A DNA stretch of 64,000 nt from Candidatus Melainabacteria bacterium (GCA_016716405.1 JADJWK010000004.1:186001-250000), one strand, 5' to 3'; shown: positions 39,704-48,955, counted from the stretch's first letter. Notes: generated from the letters alone by a model not told the origin. Numbers and translations are program-made.

Positions 39704-41507
39704 CGAGGTCGGCCTCGCCTCCAAGAAAATCCGTCATTGATCTGATGCCTTCCATTTGCTGCATGGTCTCACCTTCATAATAAGTGATGTCGATACGATC
39801 CTTGGGAAAAGCGCTCCGGATTTGATTGACGACTTCGTGAGTGACACCGGTGTTGACGGCCAGCTCTATACAACGGAGCGTCTTGAAGTCCCGGGCAATC
39901 AGAACCGCCTCCGGAGTCATTTTGCTCTCGGTGAGATTGAGCTTGCCAAGCTTGAGTTGCGAGAGATCCCGCATGTTCTTCTCGGAAATTCTCAAACCGG
40001 CCAGCTCGAGGGTCTCGAGCTCCTTGAGGCGGCGAATACTGCTGACTGCTCTCTCGGATATTGGGGTGCTCGATACATTGAGAAGACGCAAGTGCGGATA
40101 TCGCCTGATGATATATTCGAGATCCGAATCATCGAAGTGCTTGCACTCATCTACATAAAGCGCCCGAAGCTTCGGTAGATCGAGCTTCTTAAAGCCGGCC
40201 GTGCTGATGTCGAGACAGCTCAGGTCGAGACGGACCAGCTCTTTGAGCTCGTTGATCGCAGGGATTGCCTCATCACCCAACCTGGTTTTCTTGATATTCA
40301 GGGCAACTAGAGGAAGCTCGCGAAGATACTTGAGACCCTCCGCTGTAACATCGCCGCTCCCTTCGAGCTTGAGCTCTTTGATCTCCTCTCCGATAAGAGT
40401 TTTCAACGCTTCATCCGTGGCTATGCCGGAGCGCAGCTTGTGTTTGTCGTTGCCGGGCAGAGGCTCGAAATATTTGACCGGCACCTTACTCACACGAGCA
40501 GGCTTCTGTTTCACAGGCTCGAAGCGCCGAATGCTCATCCGATTGTATGCAACCGGCAGGGCAATTGCTGCCACTAGCAGAAGCGAAGCAAGCAGAATCA
40601 GAGAGGTTCTTCCAGCCCTGACCGTTCCTTCCCTGACGCTCGGGATTTCTGAGCCACAGGCAAGACACTGCTCCTTGAGCGCCGCCATCGATGCCGGACG
40701 CTTTGCCGGATCTTTGGCCAGACAGGACAGAATCAGCGTGGCCAGATCTCTGGCCGGGCGCGAGCTCTCGGTGCCGCTCTCGAGAGGGGGCGGGGTCTGA
40801 TAGAGATGCGCCTTGATGGTTTTGAGGGGAGTCTCCTCGCGAAAGGGCGGATGACCGCAGAGCATCTCGTACATGATGCAGCCGAGAGAATAGATGTCGG
40901 AGCTGAAATCGACCTCCTCGCCTCTTGCCTGCTCGGGGCTCATATAGAGCGGGCTGCCCACGAGCCCTCCGGGATCCGTCGACCAGCCCTCTTCATCCGC
41001 GCCGTACTCGACCTTGGCAATACCGAAGTCGACAATCTTGACCAGCTCGGAGCCATCGTCGGCTCCGGTGAGCATGATATTGCCCGGCTTGAGATCGCGG
41101 TGCACGACACCGCGCTCATGGGCATGAGTCATACCGTCGCAGATCTGGCTGACGATGGAGACGATTCTCCGCCAGGGTAGCGCTCCGCTTCGGGATAGAG
41201 CATCGGCGAGGCTCACGCCCTCCACATATTCCATGACCAGATAAGGCTCGTGCTCCTCGGTGAGACCGAAGTCCAGAACCCCCATGATATTGGGATGCTG
41301 AAATCGGCTTGCCGCCCTGGCCTCGCGCTGAAAACGAATCACCGCATGCGGTGTCAGGGCATCGGCCATGAGAAGCTTGATTGCCACATGCTTGTCGAGA
41401 ATCACATCTCTTGCCCGGAAAATCACCCCCATGCCCCCGGAGGAGAGCTCTTGCACTCCGTCATATCGCGCCTGGAGCTGGGCTGGGAATCCGGGTCTCC
41501 TCTTCAT
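39690..41507 (-). CDS. Transmembrane Ser/Thr kinase with LRR (middle of the tandem)
   Basis: 605 aa from the ATG at 41507, 4 nt after the stop of the upstream kinase. Kinase domain about 12-280: the glycine loop reads LSSGGMGVIF, so the first Gly is Ser; K44 in VAIK, HRDLKPGN (136-143), DFG (160-162) and MSPEQ are intact. Transmembrane helix about 301-321. LRR region about 370-580, with LVALNIKKTRLGDEAIPAI and LVRLDLSCLDISTAGFKKL repeats, then the shared tail IRSMTDFLGGE. It is very close in layout to the kinases on both sides, which shows tandem duplication with strong divergence of the LRR part. Confidence 0.92.
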   Translation of the reverse strand: MKRRPGFPAQLQARYDGVQELSSGGMGVIFRARDVILDKHVAIKLLMADALTPHAVIRFQREARAASRFQHPNIMGVLDFGLTEEHEPYLVMEYVEGVSLADALSRSGALPWRRIVSIVSQICDGMTHAHERGVVHRDLKPGNIMLTGADDGSELVKIVDFGIAKVEYGADEEGWSTDPGGLVGSPLYMSPEQARGEEVDFSSDIYSLGCIMYEMLCGHPPFREETPLKTIKAHLYQTPPPLESGTESSRPARDLATLILSCLAKDPAKRPASMAALKEQCLACGSEIPSVREGTVRAGRTSLILLASLLLVAAIALPVAYNRMSIRRFEPVKQKPARVSKVPVKYFEPLPGNDKHKLRSGIATDEALKTLIGEEIKELKLEGSGDVTAEGLKYLRELPLVALNIKKTRLGDEAIPAINELKELVRLDLSCLDISTAGFKKLDLPKLRALYVDECKHFDDSDLEYIIRRYPHLRLLNVSSTPISERAVSSIRRLKELETLELAGLRISEKNMRDLSQLKLGKLNLTESKMTPEAVLIARDFKTLRCIELAVNTGVTHEVVNQIRSAFPKDRIDITYYEGETMQQMEGIRSMTDFLGGEADLDGKD

Positions 41508-41511
41508 GCTC

Positions 41512-43302
41512 TCATTCCGCCAGGAATTCGACATAATCGCCGAGCTTGCCTGTCTCGACCCTGGAAAGACCCACGAAAGAGATCTTGACACCGGGCATCT
41601 CTTTGCCCAGACGCTGAGCTCCCTCCAGATCGAGGGCGCTGCATCCATTCAGGACAAGGGTCTCGAGGGTCTTGATCGACTTGACCCGTGAAAGAGTCTC
41701 GGTGGTCATACTGGTGAGGGTGAGATCGAGGGACTTGAGAGGAAGCTTGCAGATAGCCTCCATATTCTCCGGGGTGACTTTCCTGATCGAGACATTCAGA
41801 TCCCGGAGGTGCTCGAGCGAGGCGACCTGATTCAGGCCTTCCTGGCTTACGGCAGTTCCGCCTATATCGAGCATGCGGAGATCGGGCCAGCTCTTGACTA
41901 TAACCGAAAGAGCCCGGTCGTCCACTCCCTTGCATTCCTGTAGTGACAGGCACTGCAATTTTAGAGGCTTCATGGCCTCGAGACAGCGGTAGGTGACGGC
42001 GCAGTTGTCGAAACGGACATAGAGGAGACCCGGTATCCTGGCCAGGATCGGTCCGGCCTGGTCATCGATTTTCTCTTTCGCCAGAAGCAGCACTCTCAAA
42101 TCGAGCCCGACAAGATTCTCGAGACCGGCGGAGGTGATTTCGGCATTGGTGAGATCCAGCTCGGATACATGATCGCCTTTGATCAATTTGAGATTATCGT
42201 CGTTGACCGGCTCGATAGGATCGTTGATAGCAGCCCAGGACTCCAGGCTCTTCTCCCGAGTCACCGTGAATTTCTCGAGCTCGGGCTTTACCGCTTCAAC
42301 AACCGGTCTGACCGGCAGGATAGGCTCTTCTTTCTTACTGAGCTGAGAGAATCCAAGACCGCCGACAATCAGAATCAAAAGCAGGATTGAGGCGGCCACA
42401 AGCGGAGCCGGAATCTCCTTTCTCACAGGCACCGGAAGCGGCTCTTCGGCACGGCAGGCCAGAAGCGCCTCTTTCAGTTCGGTCATACTGGCGAATCGCT
42501 CATCTGGATTTTTGGCAAGACACTTGAGGATAACGCTATTGAGGGCACCGCTCTTGTCCTCTCGAGCTACCAGCATCGCTGGTGGCAACTCTAGATGCGC
42601 GGTTACGGTCTGTACATAAGTCTCCCCATCGAAAGGACGGGTTCCGGAGACCATCTGATAAGCGATGCAACCAAGCGAATAGATGTCACTGCGCGCGTCC
42701 ACCGCCTCGGCTCTGATCTGCTCGGGACTCATATAGTAAGGGCTGCCGACCATGGTACCGGTCCGGGTCTGGAAGCCCGTCTCCTCTGCCTGGCTCTCCT
42801 CCAGCTTGGCGACGCCGAAGTCCAGGATGCGGATCTGGATCTGCTCTGCCGGATTACCCTCGAGCATAAGGTTGCTCGGCTTCAGATCCCGGTGGATGAC
42901 ACCACGCTCGTGAGCGTGGCTCATGCCATCGCATACCTGGCAGAGTATCTCGATGACAATCTCAGGATCGAGAGGACCGCTTTGCTCCATGAAAGAGCCG
43001 AGGCTCATACCATCGACGAAATCCATTACCAGATAAGGCTGGCTGTCGTCGAGAAGACCGAAATCCATGATCCCGATGATATTGGGATGACTCAAGCGGC
43101 TCACAGCCCTGGCCTCCTGCTGGAAGCGAATGACCGCGTCGGGATCGGCGCTCTTCATGAAAAGGGTCTTGATGGCCACGGTCTTTTTGAGAATCTCATC
43201 CTCGCCTTTGAAGACCACGCCCATACCGCCGGCGCTGAGCCGGTCCAGGCGCGAGTAGCGTTCTCTCAATTTGGCGGGGGGAAGCTCGTTCGTATCTTGC
43301 AT
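41512..43302 (-). CDS. Transmembrane Ser/Thr kinase with LRR (first of the tandem)
   Basis: 596 aa. Kinase domain about 16-285: LSAGGMGVVF loop (first Gly is Ser, as in the next kinase), K45 in VAIK, HRDLKPSN (137-144), DFG (161-163), MVGSPYYMSPEQ. Transmembrane helix about 299-318. The extracytoplasmic LRR region is about 365-580 (DHVSELDLTNAEITSAGLEN, LDLRVLLLAKEKIDDQAGPI) and ends with GKLGDYVEFLAE. No Shine-Dalgarno is seen at the ATG; the upstream membrane-protein gene ends 27 nt before it, so transcription is probably shared. Confidence 0.92.
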   Translation of the reverse strand: MQDTNELPPAKLRERYSRLDRLSAGGMGVVFKGEDEILKKTVAIKTLFMKSADPDAVIRFQQEARAVSRLSHPNIIGIMDFGLLDDSQPYLVMDFVDGMSLGSFMEQSGPLDPEIVIEILCQVCDGMSHAHERGVIHRDLKPSNLMLEGNPAEQIQIRILDFGVAKLEESQAEETGFQTRTGTMVGSPYYMSPEQIRAEAVDARSDIYSLGCIAYQMVSGTRPFDGETYVQTVTAHLELPPAMLVAREDKSGALNSVILKCLAKNPDERFASMTELKEALLACRAEEPLPVPVRKEIPAPLVAASILLLILIVGGLGFSQLSKKEEPILPVRPVVEAVKPELEKFTVTREKSLESWAAINDPIEPVNDDNLKLIKGDHVSELDLTNAEITSAGLENLVGLDLRVLLLAKEKIDDQAGPILARIPGLLYVRFDNCAVTYRCLEAMKPLKLQCLSLQECKGVDDRALSVIVKSWPDLRMLDIGGTAVSQEGLNQVASLEHLRDLNVSIRKVTPENMEAICKLPLKSLDLTLTSMTTETLSRVKSIKTLETLVLNGCSALDLEGAQRLGKEMPGVKISFVGLSRVETGKLGDYVEFLAE

Positions 43303-43329
43303 GTGTATATAGGCAACATTCCAGCGGGC

Positions 43330-44133
43330 TCAACGAGCCTTGCGAGCATTCTGGAGAAGCTCGATCTTTTCTCGTACTGTCTCCTCTCTATTAGTCCTGC
43401 CCTTCCCTTCGAGAAAATCTCGGTAAGCTTTGAGGACCTGCAGGCGACCGGCGCTGGTGGTGCCCTCGGCCTGGTTGAAATAGAGGCAGGCCTGCCGGAA
43501 CTCGTCCCGGGAAACATCGTACTGGCCGTCCGCCGGCGGACCGACAAGAGCGATCAACCACATGAAGCCGATCAATGCTCCCAGAAGAGCAGTGGCAATA
43601 ACACCGAAAATGAGAATACCGGCAAAAGATGCGACCATTTGCTCGGGAGCACCGGTATCGGGACGGGAGAGCTTGCGAGCCACCCACTTCTCCGCCATCT
43701 CCACAGACTTCATCTTCTGGGGTCCGTGCCGCATCAGAAAGGTGAAAAGCCAGCTCGCCAGGATCAGAATGACCACGAGATAGAGAATGTCTCGCTTGTT
43801 CCGGGTGAGCTTCTCCTCCTCGATCACCTCCAGATCAACAGCTTTCTCGCAATGAGCAAGAGCAAGCGCCTGCCTGGTCGCCTTGAGCTCCTCGGGACTC
43901 TTCGCCAGGAGAAGGGCGTCATCCAGAAGGGTCTCCGAGCTCGATGCGTTGCCCCTGCCGAGCTCCAGGACGGCCTTTTGAAATGGCTTCTTCCAGACCG
44001 GGCTGAAATGGTCGGGCTGCTCAGAAACCGCCTCCTGCTGGGATATCGCCGGCCGGCAAAGCAATCCCGGACAACTCAGGAGGACCAGACAGAAAAGGAC
44101 AGCTATCAATCTACCGGGTCGTCTGAATAGCAC
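43330..44133 (-). CDS. Membrane protein, first gene of the kinase operon
   Basis: 267 aa, GTG start with AGGGAG 7 nt upstream. A signal peptide or first helix (about 8-28, LIAVLFCLVLLSCPGLL) is followed by a helical domain outside (about 45-110, TPR-like: LGRGNASSSETLLDDALLLA). Three further transmembrane helices come next (about 116-135, 166-200), then a C-terminal helical region (FRQACLYFNQAEGTTSAGRL ... KIELLQNARKAR). Not recognised as a family. As the leading gene before three receptor kinases it could be a partner of their extracytoplasmic or membrane parts; that is inference. Confidence 0.78.
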   Translation of the reverse strand: MLFRRPGRLIAVLFCLVLLSCPGLLCRPAISQQEAVSEQPDHFSPVWKKPFQKAVLELGRGNASSSETLLDDALLLAKSPEELKATRQALALAHCEKAVDLEVIEEEKLTRNKRDILYLVVILILASWLFTFLMRHGPQKMKSVEMAEKWVARKLSRPDTGAPEQMVASFAGILIFGVIATALLGALIGFMWLIALVGPPADGQYDVSRDEFRQACLYFNQAEGTTSAGRLQVLKAYRDFLEGKGRTNREETVREKIELLQNARKAR

Positions 44134-44214
44134 TGGAAAGCTCCCTGGCTGATGCTATTAGGTAGGTTAGCAAAAGCTTGCATGGAGAACAACGAGATCG
44201 GGCATAAGGATGGC

Positions 44215-44526
44215 ATGGAAGTTCTGATCCTAGCCATGGCGATTTCGCTCCTTTTGACCCTGTTGCCCGTTCGCTCGCGGTCCCGGGACAGCATAGCCGC
44301 TCCCCCGGCTATCAGGCGCTCCATCACCATGGGCTCCGGCTCCCCGGAAGGTGAGAGCCGCAAAGCCAGCCGTGATGCTCTCAGGCTCGAGCGCCTGCTC
44401 AACGAGAGCGGCTCCGCCAGCAATTCTTTCGCCACAAGGGTGCACACCGAGACCATCTCCTTCGAAGGCAAGACCTTCGTGATTGCGGAGCATGACGGTA
44501 TTCTGCTGATCAGGGAAGACTCCTGA
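44215..44526 (+). CDS. Small membrane-anchored or exported protein
   Basis: 103 aa from the ATG at 44215 (AAGGA 4 nt upstream, hydrophobic stretch directly after: VLILAMAISLLLTLLPV). An ATG at 44182 is an alternative. The rest is basic and Ser-rich, then RLERLLNESGSASNSFATRV and a strand-like end (TISFEGKTFVIAEHDGILLI). No family recognised. It lies 25 nt upstream of the threonine aldolase gene. Confidence 0.65.
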   Translation: MEVLILAMAISLLLTLLPVRSRSRDSIAAPPAIRRSITMGSGSPEGESRKASRDALRLERLLNESGSASNSFATRVHTETISFEGKTFVIAEHDGILLIREDS

Positions 44527-44551
44527 GAATTTGAGAAGTCATGAACGAGTC

Positions 44552-45604
44552 ATGAACACAATCGATTTGCGCAGCGACACAGTCACCAGGCCTACCGACG
44601 AGATGCGCCGGGCCATGTACGAAGCCGAAGTGGGCGACGATGTCTTCGAAGAGGACCCGACCGTCCGGGATCTGGAGGAGCTCTCCGCCGAGCGCCTCGG
44701 AAAGGACGCCGGGCTTTTCGTGGCATCCGGAACCATGGGCAATCTGGTCAGTCTCCTCACCCACCTGGGCAGGGGGGAAGAAGCCCTGATCGGCGCCGGC
44801 AGCCACATTCACGAGCACGAGCAGGGCTCGGCATCTTCGCTGGGCGGCATAGTCCTGCGCGCTCTGCACAGAGGCGAGCACGGCAGCCTCGATCCGGACG
44901 AGATCGAGGGATCAATCGCCCCGGACGATGTCCACAAACCAAGAACGAAATTGCTCTGCGCCGAAAACGCATACAACGGCAGAGCCCTCGGTGTCGACGA
45001 GATGAAAGCTATCTGGACGCAAGCCGCTCGATTCGGTCTGAAAACCCACCTGGACGGCGCCAGGCTCTTCAATGCCGCCACGGCGCACCGGGTGGACGTG
45101 CACGAGCTGGTGGAAGGCTTCGATTCCGTTCAATTCTGCTTTTCAAAGGGACTCTGCGCCCCGGCCGGCTCGATGATCGTCTCCAACCGGGACTTCATCA
45201 AGCAAGCCAGACGCTGGCGCAAGGCACTGGGCGGCGGTATGCGCCAGATAGGCGTGCTCGCTGCCGCCTGCCGGATCGCTCTCACCCGAATGACCCTGCG
45301 CCTGGAGGAAGACCACGCCACCGCCGCGCTTCTTTACGAGCAGCTCGGCAACATCAAGGGAATCAAGCTCATTCCAGAGCTCCGGGGCACCAATATGGTC
45401 TGGTTCGATGTCGATATCCCGGGGATCACCGCTCTCGATTTCGTCCGGAAAGCAGAAGAGGAAGGCGTCCTGGTATTCGATTGCTCCAGAACCACTATCC
45501 GCGCTGTCACCCACCACGGCATCAGCGAGGATGACGCCCGGGAAGCAGCATCCCGCTTCGCCAGGGTAGCGGCCGGATTGCGGACGAATTGCTTCAGCAG
45601 GTGA
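44552..45604 (+). CDS. ltaE: Low-specificity L-threonine aldolase
   Basis: 350 aa from the ATG at 44552; the fold starts at once with IDLRSDTVTRPT. PLP fold type I aldolase features: SHIHEHE near 84-90 with the ring-stacking His, the HLDGAR segment (166-171), and the PLP lysine K199 in FCFSKGLCAPAGS. It cleaves L-threonine/L-allo-threonine to glycine and acetaldehyde, or runs in reverse. Length matches the family (about 335-350 aa). Its end overlaps the convergent DUF1501 gene by 11 bp. Confidence 0.94.
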   Translation: MNTIDLRSDTVTRPTDEMRRAMYEAEVGDDVFEEDPTVRDLEELSAERLGKDAGLFVASGTMGNLVSLLTHLGRGEEALIGAGSHIHEHEQGSASSLGGIVLRALHRGEHGSLDPDEIEGSIAPDDVHKPRTKLLCAENAYNGRALGVDEMKAIWTQAARFGLKTHLDGARLFNAATAHRVDVHELVEGFDSVQFCFSKGLCAPAGSMIVSNRDFIKQARRWRKALGGGMRQIGVLAAACRIALTRMTLRLEEDHATAALLYEQLGNIKGIKLIPELRGTNMVWFDVDIPGITALDFVRKAEEEGVLVFDCSRTTIRAVTHHGISEDDAREAASRFARVAAGLRTNCFSR

Positions 45605-46838
45605 TTCCCACCGGCCGATAGACCAGACCGGGAAAAACCTTATCGAGCCTCCTGTTGCCGAGCAGCTCTCTGACCACTTCAGCCAGTACCTGCCTGTAGT
45701 CCGTCTCCACGGCAAGACCCCCGGGACCGATGACAGGCAGGGCTGTCTCGTCCATTCCTTTCATATTCTTCAGCCCTTTCCAAGATCCGAGAATTCTGCC
45801 TCCGGCGATACGATCGCCAAGAGCCATGAGAGCGAAGCCCCGGCCGTGATCCGTGCCCATAGAGCTGTTCTCGTAAGTGCGCCTGCCGAACTCGGTGAGG
45901 ACAAGGGTAGTGACACCACCCGGGATTCCCTCCGTATCCCGGTCGAAAGCGCTGAGGGCCTGGCTGAGCTCGCTGATTAGCGATGCCTGCTGGCCATCGG
46001 CAGCCCCCTGAAAAAAATGAGTGTCCCAGTTGTCCATGTCCACACAGGCAATTTCGAGCCCGATGCCGGCTCTGGCTATCCGAGCCACTTCCCGGAGACG
46101 CCTGCCGATCTGGCTATCCGGATAGCTCACTTCCCGGGATGGTTTGGAAAGTTCATAGCCCGACCTGCCCAGGGTCTCCACCTTTGAAAGAAGCGCCAGG
46201 GTCTCGATGCCAGCCTGGCCGAGCGGCGCCGGGGCAGCCCCATAAAGGGCAGCCAGCCCGCTTCGCACGGATTCAGAGCGGGCTTCGCCGGTATCGAGCC
46301 GGATCTCCTCCATGGTATTGATAGCAGTGGCACCTGGGGCGCCGCGAAGCGACTCAGGTATGGCTGCTCCGATCGAGACGGCGGCAAAAGGCGACGATCG
46401 CGAATTCTCCTGGCAGAAAAGATGCCGCCCCAGCCATCCGCCGGTCAATCGCGCCGAGGCGCTCTCGCCATGCTCCATCTGATCCTGTGCCTCGAAGTGA
46501 GAGCCGCTGACATTGTCCGAGCCCACTGACTGAACGATCAACAGCCGCCCGATCTTGAAGGGCTCTATGAGAGGCTCCATGCGGGGATGGAAAGAATAAA
46601 AATCAGTCACCGGGCGGGCCAGATCGCTGTCTGCCTTCTCACCCCGGCGAGCAGTCCTGATACCGAGGGTGGGGCGCGCCTTGAAATAGTCGTCATCACC
46701 ATAGGGGATGATCATATTGAGAGTATCGGCGCCCCCTCTCAGAAAAACACAGACCAGGACATGACCCGGCCCGCCGGACCGCTGATCGCCCTTGAATACG
46801 AGACTTCTCAGAAAGCTCCTTCGTGATTGCTTTTTCAC
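45594..46838 (-). CDS. DUF1501 protein with Tat signal
   Basis: 414 aa from the GTG at 46838, chosen because AAGGAGG lies 7 nt upstream and the Tat motif SRRSFLRSL follows at once. An in-frame extension reading into the DUF1800 gene is spurious. DUF1501 features: VCVFLRGGADTLNMIIPYGD (about 30-50), YSFHPRMEPLIEPF, FEAQDQMEHG, DMDNWDTHFFQG, TLVLTEFGRRTYENSSMGTDHGRGF. This is an alkaline-phosphatase/sulfatase-like fold, with the metal-binding motif TEFGR...GTDHG. It is exported, probably with the DUF1800 partner encoded just upstream (13 nt). The biochemical function is unknown. Confidence 0.92.
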   Translation of the reverse strand: MKKQSRRSFLRSLVFKGDQRSGGPGHVLVCVFLRGGADTLNMIIPYGDDDYFKARPTLGIRTARRGEKADSDLARPVTDFYSFHPRMEPLIEPFKIGRLLIVQSVGSDNVSGSHFEAQDQMEHGESASARLTGGWLGRHLFCQENSRSSPFAAVSIGAAIPESLRGAPGATAINTMEEIRLDTGEARSESVRSGLAALYGAAPAPLGQAGIETLALLSKVETLGRSGYELSKPSREVSYPDSQIGRRLREVARIARAGIGLEIACVDMDNWDTHFFQGAADGQQASLISELSQALSAFDRDTEGIPGGVTTLVLTEFGRRTYENSSMGTDHGRGFALMALGDRIAGGRILGSWKGLKNMKGMDETALPVIGPGGLAVETDYRQVLAEVVRELLGNRRLDKVFPGLVYRPVGITC

Positions 46839-46851
46839 AGACAAGCCTCCT

Positions 46852-48357
46852 TCAATAGATCTGAAACGCCGGGGACGCCATGACGAAGCCGAACACCGAA
46901 GCAAGACCTTGCTCGCCTTTCTTCGCGCCGTCCCCACCAGCGAACTTCTCGAGGGCGGCAAGCTCTTCAGAGCCAGGTCGTCTTCCTGCCAGATAGGCAA
47001 AGACCAGAGCCGGATCCATATCCTTAGCATTCGGGGGAAAAGCCCTGTAGATATAATCGAGAGGCACGGAGGTACCTGGAATTTTCTCGGCAGCCAGGGC
47101 GAAGGCGAAATTCCAGCGCCAGAGAAGCGTGCCCATCCAGGGAAGCTCCTCTTCCGGGTAGCCGTCCGGGGTCGGGTGCTGGAAAGGAGTCTGGCCCATG
47201 CGGGAGAGATACTCGGTAAGCTCGTCATGGGCATGGGTGTCTGCGCCGGTAGCTCGAAGAGCGCTGACGATGAAACGGAAAGGACGCTTTATTTTACCGC
47301 CCCTGCTCGTGGCGAACTCCGGCGAGGTCAAAATCATCCTGACCACGGCTTTGATATCGCCACCGGTGCATTTGAAATGTCCTGCCACCGCGTCGACGAG
47401 ACCCCGGGGAGGATCTTCTGCGACGAACCGGCGCACCAGCTTGTAGGCTATATGCCTGGCTGTAGACGGATGGGCGCAGACTATATCGAGGAGCTGCTCG
47501 ACATCCTTTTCACCGCCGCCTGCCGGGATGACTGTTCCGAGTACGACTTTCTCGCCGTCATCATGAAGAGCCTTATCGAAATAGACAGTGCCTTTGCCCC
47601 AGGAGTCACGCAAGCGCCAGCCGGTAAGACAACGTGCCGCCTCGAAAACATCTTTTTGAGTATAGCCGCCGTCGACACCCAGGGTATGCAGCTCGAGGAG
47701 CTCCCGGGCATAGTTCTCGTTGGGCGCATCGCTTTCTTTCTCCCGCCTGTTCTCTTTGCCGTCGAGATAGACGAGCATGGCAGGCGAAAGGCAGGACTGT
47801 CTGATCAGATCGCGAAATTTCCCCAGGGCATTCTTGCGCACCACCTGCATATCGTCCGCCGGCTTGAGATAGATACAGTCGCCTTTCTCCAGGTTGATAT
47901 TGAGATGGTCGCGCCAGAAATCGACCATCACCTCGAAGAGCTGGCGCTTGCTATAAACCGCACGCAGTAACGTATGGCGGACCATGTCCTTGCGCAGAAT
48001 CTCTTTCTTGTAGTCATAGCAGTCCCCGGGCTTGAGATAGAGAGACTCGAATCGTCTGGCTCTGAGATTGCAGAGACCGTCGTCGATCTTCTCGTAGTCC
48101 AGTTGCTCGTTGATCCAGGCAGCTTGACCTGATTGGCGAACATGTTCGAGGTCGCCGGGCGCCGGTCCGAAGCCGGCCCTGCTCAACAAATGGAAGTCCG
48201 GATCTATAGAAGGCGAGTCAGCCAGGGTGATCCGCTCAGGCACACCGCCACCCAGACGTTTGCTCAACATGCTGATGCCCCGCTCGCAGCCCGAGAGCAT
48301 GGTGGCGCCTGTGAGAAGCGCTCCTGCCTGCAAGATCGATCGGCGCCTCACTCGCAT
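46852..48357 (-). CDS. DUF1800 protein, probable Tat lipoprotein
   Basis: 501 aa. The N-terminus VRRRSILQAG...TMLSGC combines a twin-arginine-like motif with a lipobox (Cys24). DUF1800 features: HLLSRAGFGPAPGDLEHVRQ, MVDFWRDHLNI, NENYARELLELHTLGVDGGY (the family hallmark), HPSTARHIAYKLVRRFVAED, FQHPTPDGYPEEELPW. It pairs with the DUF1501 gene downstream, as is usual. Known context: exported, often linked to surface polysaccharides in Planctomycetota and other phyla. No catalytic role established. Confidence 0.92.
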   Translation of the reverse strand: MRVRRRSILQAGALLTGATMLSGCERGISMLSKRLGGGVPERITLADSPSIDPDFHLLSRAGFGPAPGDLEHVRQSGQAAWINEQLDYEKIDDGLCNLRARRFESLYLKPGDCYDYKKEILRKDMVRHTLLRAVYSKRQLFEVMVDFWRDHLNINLEKGDCIYLKPADDMQVVRKNALGKFRDLIRQSCLSPAMLVYLDGKENRREKESDAPNENYARELLELHTLGVDGGYTQKDVFEAARCLTGWRLRDSWGKGTVYFDKALHDDGEKVVLGTVIPAGGGEKDVEQLLDIVCAHPSTARHIAYKLVRRFVAEDPPRGLVDAVAGHFKCTGGDIKAVVRMILTSPEFATSRGGKIKRPFRFIVSALRATGADTHAHDELTEYLSRMGQTPFQHPTPDGYPEEELPWMGTLLWRWNFAFALAAEKIPGTSVPLDYIYRAFPPNAKDMDPALVFAYLAGRRPGSEELAALEKFAGGDGAKKGEQGLASVFGFVMASPAFQIY

Positions 48358-48362
48358 TGCCC

Positions 48363-48914
48363 CTAGACCGATTGAGTCTCGGCGCTCTTCGCTTCCGCCT
48401 CACCGGCAGGGCTTTTCTGTCGTCTGGTCTCGACGCCGGCACGCCAGAGCCGCCAGAGAGCACGGACCGTGGTGCCGCCACCGGCAATGGTGACCACCGG
48501 AAAAACGAGCAGCCAGCCGACGATAGGAAACAGATAAGTAAGCTCGAGAACCAGGCCGCCGTACAACGTCACTTTGCACCGGGAGCCCTGGGCCAGACCG
48601 AGACGCTCGCCAATCACAGTGGCCAGACCGGCAACCGAGGCATTGGCGAAAAGGAAAAAGAACGAAATGACAAGCAGGACGCAGAGCTCCGCCGGTCCCT
48701 TGCCCAGAGAGGAGAGAAAGCCTACCAGAGCAATCGCCAGTCCCAGAACCGGCAAACCAAGGAAGAAAGAGGCGACGAAGCTCCGGCGCAATATATGGAT
48801 GGACTCCTCGACAAGGTCAGGCCAGATCGCCCGGCTGAAAAGCCAGACAGCATTGAAGGCGAGCAGAAGCCCGACTATCACGAAAAAGATGGCCATGGTA
48901 TCGGCAAGAATCAT
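48363..48914 (-). CDS. Integral membrane protein of unknown function
   Basis: 183 aa with about four transmembrane helices (IFFVIVGLLLAFNAVWLF, FFLGLPVLGLAIALVGFL, LLVISFFFLFANASVAGLA, FPIVGWLLVFPVVTIAGG). A cytoplasmic charged tail follows (RQKSPAGEAEAKSAETQSV). AGGAA lies about 8 nt before the ATG. It ends 5 nt before the DUF1800 start, so it is probably the first gene of a three-gene operon. No family recognised. Confidence 0.78.
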   Translation of the reverse strand: MILADTMAIFFVIVGLLLAFNAVWLFSRAIWPDLVEESIHILRRSFVASFFLGLPVLGLAIALVGFLSSLGKGPAELCVLLVISFFFLFANASVAGLATVIGERLGLAQGSRCKVTLYGGLVLELTYLFPIVGWLLVFPVVTIAGGGTTVRALWRLWRAGVETRRQKSPAGEAEAKSAETQSV

Positions 48915-48955
48915 TGCAATTTCCTCGCTGCTCTCAAGCTCGATTCAAGCTGGAT

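Noticed and set aside
42595..44130. Plus-strand open frame of 511 codons
   Set aside because: Antisense to the kinase at 41512 and the membrane protein at 43330, both with clear domains. High G+C at third positions keeps the opposite frame open.
46839..47234. N-terminal extension of about 130 residues on the DUF1501 protein
   Set aside because: It overlaps the DUF1800 coding region in another frame and has no similarity to the family. The GTG at 46838 has a perfect ribosome site and is followed by a Tat motif.
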